Positions 11,000 through 21,132 of a DNA stretch of 64,000 nucleotides are shown here, in pieces. Numbering within the stretch: position 1 is the stretch's first letter; the number at the start of each line of letters is the position of its first letter. The position numbers and the translations under genes are program-made. This DNA comes from Diploptera punctata (taxonomy: Eukaryota > Arthropoda > Insecta > Blattodea > Blaberidae): assembly GCA_030220185.1 (NCBI GenBank), contig JASPKZ010001230.1:62001-126000 (forward strand). The letters run 5' to 3'. A model generated the notes under the pieces. It saw only the letters and a program-made list of their open reading frames with translations. It did not search any database and was not told the DNA's origin.

Positions 11000-11560
11000 G
11001 CTTGAAGTTTTGTTTTGATACTGCCATCTCTATCTGTCACTGCAACCTTTCGTCCTGGTGCCTGCCTGCTTATGTCATCTCGCTTATAAAAATGATCTAC
11101 TGCTCATACATGTTCATCTGGGAGTGATTTGGTATTGCATTTATGTGCTAAATCACCAGAATCTGATGTTGCATCAATATCACATGCAAATTCTGTGAAC
11201 AATTTCTTCACAACAGCTCTAAAGCACCTTGGAATGGATGGAAGAGCCCCCTTTGCCCTGCCTAATGCACTCGCATTTTTATATGCTGGACTGGTCAGTG
11301 TTTCTATTGAAGCAACTCCTTTGTTGACGGCCATTCTTCTTCTCCATTCAGCTAAGCTTTCCTTGCTTTGTCCCCCGCTTCTCCTTTAAATGTTTTAGCT
11401 TCTCTTTTTTAGGCAGCTTCTGTTCTTCTTCCTTAGATTTTTTTCCTATATTTCTTCATGCCCTCTCACCTCTTTTTCTTGTATTCTTCATACTGTTGTC
11501 CTGTTTGTTTCAATTTCTCTCTTCTTTTAAGTTGTCTCTGCAGCAGTAAATGCCATGATT
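10991..11560 (-). pseudogene. Multicopy insect ORF of unknown function, 5' part
   Basis: Minus strand, 5' to 3': a Lys/Arg-rich helical start (QQYEEYKKKR near 11480, then several frameshifts), SPAYKNASALGRAKGALPSI (about 11270), FRAVVKKLFTEFACDI, then VDHFYKRDDISRQAPGRKV and DGSIKTKLQARHL, which stops exactly at the 9-bp target repeat. The protein order continues at 1779-1 on the far side of the satellite element. The basic N-terminus followed by an SP-K-S-ALG-A-KALP-type motif is typical of this repeated insect family. The copy is a pseudogene. Confidence 0.65.
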
Positions 11561-12095
11561 CAATTATGTTACCTGGAATAACAATAGAACTGTTGTATAT
11601 CCAAAGAAAAAAAGCCTTGCAGTAAACAATCAATGAATTGTTATAATAAAGAATACAATAGCACAGACTATCAATATATACATACATACACATTTGATAG
11701 GACCTAATAGTAAAATATGTAGCTGAAGAATAGGTCATGTCCTAATTCCAGAATTTAAGAAATAAGAAACGTAACGCGCTAATATCTAAAAATTCTTTCA
11801 CTATTTTTTATGCAATCGGTACCAAAATAGGTTTATTGAATAGGACTGCAAAATCATCTAGGTGAAAATTTTTCTCTTCAAATATAATTTATTTTTCAGT
11901 GTGAAATGTTAAATCAATAATAAAAACATCATTAGAAGCTTTACTAGCTTTATAAAGTAATGTTAAATTCCCAATAAATGTCTTCTTAACTAAGAAGCCG
12001 CCATTTGCAAATATAGAAGCAATGGTTTCAAAAGCATTTGGCGAGAGGGAATTACAACGTATATAAGAGAAAAATTTGCATCTAGATCGTAACTC
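11561..12095. other. No gene recognised
   Basis: A/T-rich sequence. The string GAAAATTTTTCTCTTCAAAT near 11865 recurs right after the tRNA-like sequence at 12170 and again near 13634. The three copies may mark the flanks of tRNA-containing insertions. Confidence 0.4.
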
Positions 12096-12169
12096 GCCTC
12101 GGTAGCTCAGTTGGTAGAGCATTTGGCCTGGCAAGCCAAAGGTCCCGGGTTCGAGTCTCGGTCTAGGCG
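12096..12169 (+). tRNA. tRNA-like sequence, anticodon GGC (Ala), probably a pseudogene or SINE head
   Basis: Acceptor GCCTCGG pairs with TCTAGGC at six of seven positions. The D-arm is GCTC/GAGC and the T-arm CCGGG-TTCGAGT-CTCGG is intact. The anticodon arm TTTGGC-CTGGCAA-GCCAAA has 6 bp rather than 5 and presents GGC. The A box (TAGCTCAGTTGG) and B box (GGTTCGAGTC) are good. The extra anticodon base pair and the lack of the G3-U70 pair expected in tRNA-Ala argue against a normal tRNA-Ala gene. Confidence 0.5.
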
Positions 12170-12889
12170 AAAATTTTTCTCTTCAAATATCATAAGAGTT
12201 AATTGTACTAATGGGGCAACGGCAACACTTGAGCTCCTAACCTAATTTCCCCCCTCCATTTTTCCCATTTCAGGATCCTACAAAAAATAGTGTGACCCAT
12301 ATTAGTCCACTGTGACCCACATTACAAATTTCTTATGTACATAAATTAAGTCAAATTACTAGGCGTTAGATACAAAAATATCATGGTAGCATCACTACCA
12401 GACTACAAAATATCAACATACAGAAAAATACTTTTGAAGAGAATTAATTATTCCTTCCAGACTACTTTTAATGTATAATTGTGACCCACATTACAATTTT
12501 TAACAAGTTTCCTTTCATGGTTCTTACATACATAATCTTAATTGGAATCATGTTGTTTTATCACTATAATAACAAAAAAATAGTTGCTTTATACTTTATG
12601 TAACACAAATATAGTAAACTTACCTGATTTGTAGCTCTGATGTGACTTGAACTTACAGCACATATGATAAGTTCACAGCTTCATATATGAAGATGTAGAG
12701 TTATAAAGTCAGCCGCGTTGTCAAAAATGTTTTTCCCACCAAATCAGTGTTGCCATATGAAACATACTATAATACACTATACAAAAAACCAAAAAGACCA
12801 AAGAGATGCTCAAGTTTTTAAATTTCAGTGCAGAGTCCATATTTCCATGGATTTGCCCTTATGATTATTGTCATAATTACAATTACTAC
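12170..12889. other. No gene; A/T-rich, with GTGACCCACATTACAA-like repeats
   Basis: The phrase GTGACCCAYATTA recurs near 12292, 12310 and 12481. Nothing else is recognisable. Confidence 0.4.
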
Positions 12890-12964
12890 TTTGACCGGGA
12901 ATCGAACCCAGGACCTCATGAACTGTAGTCAAAAATGTTGACCACTAGTCCATGAGGTTGGTCT
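12890..12964 (-). mobile_element. tRNA-headed SINE fragment (family A)
   Basis: The minus strand has a B box GGTTCGATTCCCGG and a T-arm preceded by a tRNA-like body. The same head occurs at 23459 (plus) and 54955 (minus), with flanks ATGAGGTCC and TGAGGCTGGTCT, so it is a dispersed SINE and not a tRNA gene. Confidence 0.6.
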
Positions 12965-13074
12965 ATTTTTAATTATATGACCAACTATTATTATTACCTA
13001 TTATCATCAGGTTGTATTTTGAAGAAAAACATTTCAGAAAAATTGCAATATTTGTCTGCCATGAATTCTTCTAA

Positions 13075-13560
13075 TTTATACAGAATCACAGTGAGCATGC
13101 GGGAGTAACTGTAATGGTTAATGTAGCTTCCGTTAGATGGCTCTGAAGTCAGTGTTACCAACTTTCAGAATAAATTCCCAAACACTAAAAATGGATGTAA
13201 ACCAACTTCCAATTTCGTAACCTAACTAAACAAATTACATGCATATTATTTAATAAATTATAAACTAATTTTATGTACACTAACTTGTCCCATCGGAACC
13301 TAACAAAATGAAGTTAATTTCTTGAAATATGGTTTGGAATTATTTGCAAATGTTGGTAACACTGATTTGAGAGCCATCTAGCGGATGTTACATTAAGCAT
13401 TTGCACGTCTGTAGAACTTGATTCACAATATTCACATAAGTATATAAATATTTTAAAATCGTAAGAAATGTTTATAAAAGTACGAAATGTTATTATGAAT
13501 GGTCGAAAAGTGTTTAGTGCAACAGTGGTATAAGAATGTTGTATGGAAAATTGTGGCAGA
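13075..13560. repeat. Dispersed repeat, copy 1
   Basis: Similar over almost its full length to 31100-31660 in the same orientation. Shared landmarks are ACAGAATCACAGTG, TAATGGTTAATGTAGCTTCC, GATGGCTCTGAAGTCAG and CTAGC(A/G)GATGTTACAT. No open reading frame is shared. Class unknown; probably a non-autonomous transposon. Confidence 0.6.
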
Positions 13561-13847
13561 CAAATAGGGAACCTCAGCCAACATTCCTTTTTTTGCCTGT
13601 ATCAGGAACTGAACCCAAGACTGCTTCAGGCAAAAATTTTTCTCTTCAAAAAATAATTTATCGATCAATCTGAGTATATAAATTTACATATAACATCATA
13701 ATAATCAGCGTGTTATAAGCTTCAATATATGCAATTCATCAATATCAGCAGCACAATATCCAATTTGAAACTTTTCCATCTTACCTATTTCTAGCAATGA
13801 GCACCATCTTGTAATTCCAACTTACTCAGGTCCACCTTAATACCATC

Positions 13848-14490
13848 CATCCATCATAATCTTGGTAGATGCCTACCTCCAGATTTGCTCTTCCTAATGT
13901 TCCTAGGAATCTCATGTCCAACCATTTTTTGTAGACATCCTGCCCATTGCAATCTTGAAACTTTTATTGATCTTACATCAAACTAAACTCCATGGCATGA
14001 CAGGCCTAGAAAGTTCTTGTCTTACCACTTGGCTGCTTACCTTCACAACCACATGTGGTAATAAATTAGATGAACAATCATCTAGCCAGTATAGGGATAT
14101 GTCAGCATGTTGGATCTCCCAGCCATTGTAGCTGATTTTCTCAACCTGATCTGCTACTTATTGTCATTACCAAAATTACTTATGATGCTGGATGGGAACC
14201 AATCCCATAGTGGCCAAAATTCCTCAAGAATATTTCTCCTCCATAGGTACTCTAACTAGTGCAGGTGCTGTAGTTCTGTATCAAGATACGATGCCTTAAA
14301 CCACTCAGCACGGCGCAGGATTGATGTTACACCAGATTTTAAAAAACTGGTAGGACTCTTGGTTTTATCTCATCTGCCACTCTCCCTAATCACATGTAGG
14401 TCCAAAAGCCTTCCGTCTTGACATATCATTCTTTGGCAATGTTCTGGTTTTACTGCCATACATTAACATGCCTTTTATAAGTGTATCATA
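13848..14490 (-). mobile_element. Non-LTR retrotransposon fragment, split by a SINE
   Basis: Minus translation near 14480-14390 gives LYDTLIKGMLMYGSKTRTL, the usual YKTLIRPV-YGSETWTL region after the reverse transcriptase. Near 13960-13860 it gives KVSRLQWAGCLQKMVGHE, the RLRWAGHV-RM region. The SINE at about 14000-14335 lies between them. Stops and frameshifts are present. Confidence 0.5.
14000..14335 (-). mobile_element. tRNA-headed SINE (family B)
   Basis: Matches 34545-34890 in the same orientation: ACAGGCCTAGAAGG, CCACATGTG, TAGGGATATG, GATGCTGG and a tRNA-like head at the right end. This copy is the more decayed of the two. Confidence 0.6.
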
Positions 14491-14550
14491 TAAATTAGAT
14501 TTTCTTTATTCTTATTTAAGTAAAATTTTATCACCTCATTCTCCTTCTTA

Positions 14551-14586
14551 GACCAGTTTCGGGACCTTATTCGGTTCCATCCTCAG
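14551..14586 (-). ncRNA. Hammerhead motif, outer left
   Basis: Core CTGAGGA (14586-14580), stem II GGAACC/GGTCCC with one mismatch, GAAA (14560-14557), helix III CTGG, then TC. All core bases match. No convincing helix I. Confidence 0.55.
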
Positions 14587-14661
14587 TATTTTCATAACCA
14601 TTGTTACATAAATATTTGAGTTTGCATTCTTTAACATTCTTACCTCATGACTATTCTGTTG

Positions 14662-14695
14662 GACGATCGTTTCAAAGGTATTGCTACATCTTCAG
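14662..14695 (-). ncRNA. Hammerhead motif, inner left
   Basis: Core CTGAAGA (14695-14689), a weak stem II, GAAA, and a self-complementary helix III CGATCG followed by TC. Inverted partner of 15309-15342. Confidence 0.5.
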
Positions 14696-15308
14696 CTTGT
14701 TCATAAACTGGTTTTTTCTTTTCTTCAAGTTGTCGGCCCTGGATCTGTGTTCCAAAGAATTTGGTAATGAGGCTCCTTTCTCCAAGAATTTCAAAGTTCA
14801 TAATTTTCTCCTTGTTTTCTTCTGTATATAGATTGTTTCCCATATTGTGAGTTTATTGGTATTTTCCAACTGTTTTAATAATTTTGTATTTATATCTATT
14901 TTGTGTTTCTCTGTCCAAACATGAGCTGCTACTGCAGATTTTTCCACTTTTTTTTTTTACATTTCTTATGTGTTCTTTAGTTCTAATACATAGGGAAAAC
15001 AAAGAGAAATTTAAACATTAGAACTAAAGAACACATAAGAAATGTAAAAAGGGGAGAAGTGGAAAAATCTGCAGTAGCAGCCCATGTTTGGACAGAGAAA
15101 CACAAAATAGATCTAAATACAAAATTATTAAAACAGTTGGAAAATACCAATGAACTCATAATATGGGAAAAGATCTTTATACAGAAGAACAAGGAGAAAA
15201 TTATGAACTTTGAAATTCTTGGAGAAAGGAGCCTCATTACCAAGTTCTTTAGAACATAGATCCAGGGCCGACAACTTGAAGAAAGAAAAAAACCAGTTTG
15301 TGAACAAG

Positions 15309-15342
15309 CTGAAGATGGAGCAATAGCTTTGAAACGATCGTC
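15309..15342 (+). ncRNA. Hammerhead motif, inner right
   Basis: Core CTGAAGA (15309-15315), stem II GGAGC-AATA-GCTTT (AGC/GCT plus wobbles), GAAA (15331-15334), palindromic helix III CGATCG and TC. Helix I reduces to one base pair. Confidence 0.55.
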
Positions 15343-15509
15343 CAACAGAATAAACATGAGGTAAGAAAGTTAAAGAATACAAACTCAAATATTAAATTAA
15401 ACCTCATAATGTAACTTCCTAATGATTTTAAAATTGTTACATCATCTTGAGGAGACACCTCCTAGGAGAAGCAGGAGGTGGCTCTTCAAGACGACATATC
15501 TTGAAAATG

Positions 15510-15545
15510 CTGAGGATGAAATTGAATAAGGTCCCAAAACCAGTC
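15510..15545 (+). ncRNA. Hammerhead motif, outer right (decayed)
   Basis: Core CTGAGGA is intact, but GAAA has become AAAA. Helix III is CCAG and TC follows. Inverted partner of 14551-14586. Confidence 0.45.
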
Positions 15546-15605
15546 GAGGAGGAAGAAGAAGAATGAGGTGAGGTCATAAAATTTTACTTAAATAAATAAT
15601 ACCTC

Positions 15606-15996
15606 ATACCTCATAGCGTTATTCCTTAAAAGTCAATTTATTTTTATTATTAGAAGTTCCAATGTAAAAACATGTAACTAATCACATTATATTATATAAA
15701 AAGCTGGTCATTAGATTTAGATTTATTTCTGTATTTAAGGTGGTAACAATGGATTTCATTTCTAGCAACCAATCTTAGGTGAATAGGACTATAATACATT
15801 GTAAACATAAAAATTAAAGTGACTAAGAAAAATGGAGTAAAAGACAGAAAAATGTTAAATGCAATGATGTAAAAGTAAGATATACTGTACACACATAATA
15901 CATTAGCAATCATTACTTTAATTAATATGAATGTTTATAAATTAGTATTAGGAAGCTAAAGATATTATTATGATTGAAAAATAAGTAAAATAATGT
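15606..15996. other. No gene recognised
   Basis: A/T-rich sequence without a supported open reading frame or repeat. Confidence 0.4.
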
Positions 15997-16108
15997 ACAC
16001 AACTAAACTATTGTAATCAATGAAACATAACTAAAACTATTGTAATCAATGAAACATAACTAAACTATTGTAATTACTGGAACATAACTAAACTATTGTA
16101 ATCAATGG
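15997..16108. repeat. Tandem repeat, about 30-bp unit, four copies
   Basis: The phrase ACTAAACTATTGTAATCAAT recurs about four times with small changes (an extra A, ATTACTGG for AATCAATG). Confidence 0.75.
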
Positions 16109-16124
16109 AAAGGAGAAAAATTAA

Positions 16125-16182
16125 TGCCTGAACCAGGAATCAAACCCCGAACCTTCAGCTTTTGATTCCCGGTCCAGACATA
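16125..16182 (-). mobile_element. tRNA-like or SINE remnant
   Basis: The minus strand contains GGTTTGATTCCTGGTTCAGGC, a decayed T-arm plus acceptor end, preceded by GTCTGGACCGGGAATC. It lies directly downstream of CCDC6 exon 5. Confidence 0.4.
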
Positions 16183-16218
16183 AATTTTTATCTTTACATT
16201 GATTATAAATTTTTATAC

Positions 16219-16354
16219 CTGCTTTCAGACTCCGACAGATGTCGACATAGTGCCTCTCGTCTTTCCACTTCCAACTGGAGTTTTCGCTGCAGTCTTAGGT
16301 TTTCTTCGCGAATATTCTTCTCCTCATTTACATACCGCTGCATTTTTTCAGTAT
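16219..16354 (-). CDS. CCDC6: CCDC6, coding exon 5 (last one seen)
   Basis: After TATCAG (acceptor) the exon completes a His codon and encodes [18 protein letters not shown], then [18 protein letters not shown] and RHLSESES. This matches vertebrate CCDC6 (HSEKMAQYLEEERHMREEN...RQLSESES) almost residue for residue, which I know from the family. The donor AG|GTATAA ends it in phase 2. The region is long coiled coil. The next exon, expected to begin with the LEMDDER region before the Pro/Ser-rich tail, was not found in 1-16218, so intron 5 is over 16 kb and holds the satellite element. Confidence 0.93.
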
Positions 16355-16389
16355 CTGATAGACCAGAATAGAATTTTCTCAAGTTCTGC

Positions 16390-16734
16390 CTGATCAAATT
16401 TACCACTTAACCCTGTAGTGCAGATTCAGAGTATCATTGATTATAAAATAAAACTTAATTTATGAAACCAAGACTTTGGAAAATAAAGTTGTATACTGTA
16501 TGGATTAATTAGACCAAGATGTAATGATTGAATTTGCTTTTAGACTAAATTGTATATATGTATATAGTTCCAGTGTGAAAAGTGGACATTGAACTTCTAT
16601 TTATTTTTTGTTTTAAAACAAACATTGAACTATAAAACAGGAAAAAAAAAAATGCTGATAAAAAAAATCAAGTAAATAAATAATAAAGCACTATTTCCTA
16701 TTTTGCCCCAATTATGTTACTATATTTTACAGAC
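16390..16734. other. CCDC6 intron 4, no other feature
   Basis: A/T-rich intronic sequence with poly-A and poly-T tracts. Confidence 0.5.
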
Positions 16735-17375
16735 TATAAGATGCACTTTTTTCTTCGAAAAATTGGCTCCAAAATTTAATATAAAAATGTCTAGTGCTTA
16801 ATTTAAAATTCCCACCAGTCTTAAAAATGACCATATAATCAATGCCTTAGGAATTGTATCTGGCAACATTGGATTCAACTGGCATCAGCAGTGCAACGAA
16901 CATGAGTTGCGGGGATTCACAAGCTTGCTAACCCTGTCTACCTCCCACCCCAAACCCAGAACACTGTCTAGTCTATGATGCATCATTGGAATCTACGATG
17001 CCAGTGAATTTGAACAAATGGATGATGGATGAAACCCAACATGAATTCATGCCGGAGGAGCTTTAAAACGACATACAATCAAACAAATGTGTCAATGGAT
17101 AAAACAGGCATGATCAAGAGTGAGAGAAGACATTATTGTTAAATCTTTCAAGAAGTGCAGTGTATGAAGCGGGTGACGATGAAGAAGAAGAAAGTTCAGA
17201 TGACTATTATCAGAGATTATAAAGATCAGAATGGTTTTATAAAGCAAGAATTTTTTTTTGTTTGGCTTTGCAATCTAATAATAAAAATACTAAAAAATTA
17301 ATTTTTTTAAATTGCTTAAAAATTAAGGTGTCTTATAGCCCATAGCGTCTTACAGTCCGTAAAATATGGTATTAC
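16735..17375 (+). mobile_element. pogo/Tigger-like remnant
   Basis: The ends are imperfect inverted repeats: TATTTTACAGACTATAAGATG on the left, and the complement of CTTACAGTCCGTAAAATA on the right. The interior matches 22735-23340 and encodes pieces of a pogo-type transposase C-terminus (decayed IKQMCQWIKQA, IIVKSFKK, then an acidic run). Internally deleted and frameshifted. Confidence 0.6.
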
Positions 17376-17574
17376 ACATTAATATTTAATACCAACAGAC
17401 CTCATAACAACAAACCACATTCTGGTTATAGAATTTAGTACTTAGTGAGTCGTGTCATTACACATAGTTAGAATGCAACACTAAACAATCTTATCTTTAA
17501 CTAAGAATACAATTATAATACCAGATCACAAATTGAAATTGTGAAGTGGAAGTAATAAGCATCGAAGATGTATT

Positions 17575-18000
17575 CTATGCTGCATTAGTATCAAACCTAT
17601 AGGTTCATGGCCACATGGACATGAGTTCTCCAAAAATCCCTATCACGAGCTAATGTTTTTCAATCATTCCCTGCATAATCTACTTCCTCAAATAATGGTT
17701 AATGTTATTCTCCCACCTCATTCTTGGTTTACCAACTGGGCGTTTTCCTTCTGGCTTTCCTAAAAGAAGCTTCCATGCACATCTTTCTTTCCCCATTCGT
17801 ACCACATGTCCTGCCTATAGCAGTCTACAAGACTTAACTGTTATTATATCTGGCTTCCTATAAAGATCATGTAGCTCACTGTTAAGTAGTCTTCTCCATT
17901 CGCCTGTCTGTTCATCTCTCTTTGGTCCAAAAATTTTCCTAAGAACTTTATTCTAAAATACTTGTAATCTCCTTTCATCCCTGAAAGTAAGATTCCACAT
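17575..18000 (-). mobile_element. Non-LTR retrotransposon 3' ORF tail
   Basis: Minus translation includes fragments resembling GKPEGKRPVGKPRMRWE and a DRDRDFWRTHVHVAMNL-like end. The same tail, better kept, is on the plus strand at 22150-22420. Stops and frameshifts. Confidence 0.55.
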
Positions 18001-18249
18001 TTCACACGGAAAACTTTACTCCAGTGGAACCCATGTCCGCGTTTCTTGACAGTTGTATTTTTAAGGTGGAAGATCCGTCACTCTTTCGACCAAGGTACTT
18101 TTTTTTATCTATCTTGGAAATCACATTTCTTACAACTATGATAAAGACATGCAAATAAAAATCTCACATTTTCAAAGTATATTTGGAATAATCAGAAGAA
18201 TGTTAAGAAAAAAAACAAGAAGGTAATTTAATTAAAATTTTATTAAACC

Positions 18250-18590
18250 ATGGCTGGTACCATCATTTTTGTATGGTAATGAATGTTGTGTGCTGAATAG
18301 AGGATGAATTCAGAATACATGCTTTGGAAATGCAATTTTTAAGAACAGTAGTGGGATGTTCATTAAAAGACATTATAAGTGAAGATATACGTAAAGAATT
18401 GCAAATTATACCCCTCCTAGATAAAGTTAAAATGTACAGAACAAAATAGATTCAACGTCTAGATAGAATAAAAGATAACCAAATGCCCAAAAGAGCCTGG
18501 AAATATTCATCTGTAGGCAAGAGATCCCAAGGAAGACCAAGAAGGCACTGGAATGAATAACCAGAACAGGCCAGTAGGCTTATGCCATGA
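18250..18590 (+). mobile_element. Non-LTR retrotransposon 3' ORF tail, different subfamily
   Basis: The plus strand reads RMNSEYMLWKCNF, then (frameshifted) DIISEDIRKELQII, KVKMYRTKWIQRLDRI and SVGKRSQGRPRRHWNE. This is the post-reverse-transcriptase region ending in the GRPRRHW motif. Inactive. Confidence 0.55.
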
Positions 18591-18634
18591 AGTTAATGAT
18601 GATGAATATCATTTCATAAGATAAATTAAAACCT

Positions 18635-18835
18635 TAATAGTGAGTGGAGAATATATATTTAACGACTCACCTCATATAATTTCTTTGATACGGCGGTTTT
18701 AGACAATATCTTGTCCCTCATCAGTCAGTATCAAAGAAATTTGAAATTATATGAGGTGAGTCGTTAAAAATATGTTCTCCACTCACTATTAATGATATAA
18801 CCTCATAATGTTTACTTCCCAATATTAATTTAAAT
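18635..18835. mobile_element. Hammerhead foldback element (PLE-related)
   Basis: Two arms, AGTGAGTGGAGAATATATAT... and its inverted partner ending TTCTCCACTCACT, share TATGAGGTGAGTCG and TATCAAAGAAAT. The tail ends in AACCTCATAATG and TTACTTCCC. It belongs to the same family as 26485-27450. Confidence 0.65.
18689..18724 (-). ncRNA. Hammerhead motif (GAAA changed to AAAA)
   Basis: Core CTGATGA (18724-18718), stem II GGGACA/TGTCT, AAAA for GAAA, helix III CCGCCG, TA at the cut site and helix I TGA/TCA. One core base is lost, so it is probably inactive. Confidence 0.5.
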
Positions 18836-18869
18836 ACAAATTAAAACCTGTTTGGTTACTGTTTTATAT

Positions 18870-19135
18870 AATTAGATACAATGAAGAATGAGTAACTTAT
18901 TATCTTACCTCATAGTTTGTTTTTTTTAAACACAGGAACTGCAATTTTCAAAAGAACAGTTCTCTTATTTTCAGCTGATAATGGTATGAGTCATATCTGT
19001 TGAAAATGAGAGAGATGTTCTCTTGAAAATTGTAGTTCCCATGTATAAAAAAAACAAACCATGAGGTAAGATAAGAAGTGACTCATTAATTCATTGAATT
19101 AAGAACCTCATAATGTTACTTCCCATTCCCACATT
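18870..19135. mobile_element. Foldback element with degenerate hammerhead-like fold
   Basis: Inverted arms: TTATCTTACCTCATAGTTTG pairs with CAAACCATGAGGTAAGATAA, and GGAACTGCAATTTTCAA with TTGAAAATTGTAGTTCC. The centre near 18975 has TGAAAATGAGAG...CTCTTGAAAATTGTA, a likely relic of CTGANGA-stem II-GAAA. It ends in AAGAACCTCATAATGTTACT. Confidence 0.55.
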
Positions 19136-19480
19136 TAACTATAAAAAAAAAACATTCAAGTTGATTTCAGATACTAATGCTGTTCTAAAATGGGCTCCCT
19201 TAGATTATCACATTTCAAAATTTTCTCTGGTATATCTAAATTTTCAACAAAAGATAATTTTTAACTTCAACAATATTAGGGTATGGGCATATTGGCCCTT
19301 TTCACTCCCCACTGGAACATGTGGTACATCGTCTTTCCTGCATCTTCTTGATCTCCACGAGATTTGTAGTACAAATTTTCTTTAGAAATAAGGTTTTCGT
19401 CTATTTTTTTGGATAATCTGATAATAATTGTATCTAATGGTTTATTTAAGGAAATAATATTTTGAGGTTTTTTAATCAAG
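19136..19480. other. No gene; intronic sequence
   Basis: A minus open frame of 76 codons at 19276-19506 has no motif that I recognise. Confidence 0.3.
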
Positions 19481-19680
19481 TTATTTTTTTTTGAGTCTAG
19501 AAACATCTTAACTCAATTTAATGTTGATTTGTTCTCAAACATGTTTCAATATAATCTTCTATATCATTTTCAGCTTACCCAGAGTCTGGGCAAGCTGAAG
19601 ATGATATAAAAGATTATGTCGAAACATGTCCAAGAACAAATCAACATTAAATTGAGGTAAGATGTTTCCAGACTTAAAAA
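19480..19680. mobile_element. Hammerhead foldback element
   Basis: Arms TGAGTCTAGAAACATCTTA and TAAGATGTTTCCAGACTTA enclose TTTAATGTTGATTTGTTCT and its inverse. The same family, with the same arms, is at 35175-35370. Confidence 0.7.
19595..19630 (+). ncRNA. Hammerhead motif
   Basis: Core CTGAAGA (19595-19601), stem II GATATAA-AAGA-TTATGTC (7 bp with one wobble), GAAA (19621-19624), helix III CATG inside ACATGT, and TC. Helix I is not maintained. Confidence 0.55.
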
Positions 19681-19712
19681 AAAAAACATGACTGATAACT
19701 ACTTTAATCTCT

Positions 19713-19896
19713 GAATGCAGGCTTTCACGGCCAGTAATCATAATGTTGAGTGATTCCGGGTTATGTGGCCGTGGTCCATAGTTGGTGTTGATACCAGACG
19801 TTTTGCCCTCAACTGCGGAGGGCAGTTGAGGGCGAAACGTCTGGTATCAACACCAACTATGGACCACGGCCACATAACCCGGAATCACTCAACATT
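19713..19896. mobile_element. 184-bp palindromic insertion with 12-bp target duplication
   Basis: ACTTTAATCTCT occurs at 19701-19712 and again at 19897-19908. Inside, 19742-19896 is a near-perfect inverted repeat with arms of about 75 bp. The centre CTGCGGAGGGC...GGGCGAAACGTCTGG looks like a hammerhead with a damaged first box and palindromic ACGT helix III. PLE-type ends are the likely source. Confidence 0.75.
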
Positions 19897-19908
19897 ACTT
19901 TAATCTCT

Positions 19909-20353
19909 CTCTATTTTTTTTATTTATGTTATATATTTTAATGTAACTTCTTCTTCTGCACTTCCTATAACTTAAAGGAGTCAATTCATTGACTCATTCT
20001 AATAATTAGTTGTACAAACAAATTTTGCTTGGTACTATCTAACAAAAAATTCATCAACTTGGTTTTCAATGTGGACAAATTCATAGAATACTTCTAGACA
20101 ATTGTTTCCCAACCTGTGGTTCACAAAATATTTCAAGAGTTTTGCCAAAACTTTTCCATAATGGCAGGTTTTGAGGTTAGTTCTATTGTTTCCTTCATTT
20201 CTGCAGCATTGTCATAATAATAATAATAATAATAATAAATATTATTATTATAAATATTTTAAAATTAAATTAACACTATAATCTCCCTTGTTACATATGT
20301 GTAACATTGGGAACTTATCACATTATTTCCACAATAAATTAATATTTATCCTG
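19909..20353. other. CCDC6 intron; AAT microsatellite
   Basis: (AAT)n tract at about 20215-20240; otherwise A/T-rich with nothing recognised. Confidence 0.5.
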
Positions 20354-20383
20354 CCGATGATGGGACAAGTCCCGAAAGCGCCA
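20354..20383 (+). ncRNA. Decayed hammerhead motif
   Basis: CCGATGA (one change from CTGATGA), stem II GGGAC/GTCCC, GAAA, GCGC. The following GTTAA and GAGGAGATGG resemble the complement of the tail at 49680-49761, so this is an old relative of that element. Confidence 0.4.
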
Positions 20384-21132
20384 CAGTTAAATAATTAATT
20401 AAGTTGAGGAGATGGACCTTTCAGGTGAATATTCCGTAATTTTATATTTTAATTTTGAATAATACCTCAATGGAACACATGATGAATCTTATAAGAGTTG
20501 AATACTAACAGTACTGCAAAAGTAGTTTTCTTCATATGCCTATTCAAAAAATAAATACAGAAACAGATTTAGTGCTGGAAGTAATTTGAGACTTTATGTA
20601 ACTTCTGTGGTTGCAACTAGGCCTACATGTTGTGTAACTTTTAAGCCATAACTAGAATAACTTTAGGATTTAACCATTAAAGAGTTAAGTTAATTTAAGG
20701 TTATTGAATCTTTTGCTTGGAATTAAATTATATGCAGGTCTACTCTATGTACCTATATTTAAAAGTCAGTGGTTCACCGAACTCAGATCGTTGTGGAAAG
20801 GGAATCGAAAAAGGTTGGGAACCACTGCTCTAGTCTATTAATGTATACCAAAGCATTTCAAGTTATGAAAATCACCATCAATTTTGCTAATTGATAGAAT
20901 AAATTATTTCTGTCTTGGTTCTGGCCAATCAACACAATGAGCGCCATGAAGGTGGATATACATTAATTTTGTGGAAATGGATGCTAAATATTTTTTTCAT
21001 CATTATATCCTCCTGCTTATTTCAACAACTTTGACTTGCTGTATTCAACATCTCTGTTCTCCTACCTTTAATTTCAAGTCTTCTTTTAAAAGAGCCAATA
21101 AATATACTTAAATACTTCAATAATATACTTAC
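20384..21132. other. CCDC6 intron 4, nothing recognised
   Basis: A/T-rich sequence without motifs or long open frames. Confidence 0.4.

Larger units (their letters stand above)
14510..15605. mobile_element. Palindromic Penelope-like element, 1.1 kb
   Basis: Left and right halves are inverted copies with arms of roughly 450 bp; the centre is at about 14995. The right half on the plus strand encodes EKSAVAAHVWTEKHKIDLN and IIWEKIFIQKNKEKIMNFEI, the end of a PLE GIY-YIG domain; the left half encodes the same on the minus strand. Each half carries two hammerhead motifs. The right half reaches the ACCTCATAATGTAACTTCC box at about 15398. Tail-to-tail or head-to-head PLE copies are known in other species. 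The copy is frameshifted. Confidence 0.75.

Noticed and set aside
12096..12169. Functional tRNA-Ala gene
   Set aside because: The anticodon stem has an extra pair and the G3-U70 identity pair is absent; its flanks recur elsewhere as repeat. Kept only as tRNA-like.
1..16218. CCDC6 exon 6 (LEMDDER region)
   Set aside because: No minus-strand match was seen; assumed to lie outside the window.
19276..19506. 76-codon minus ORF as a gene
   Set aside because: A/T-rich frame in an intron, with no recognised motif and no splice support.
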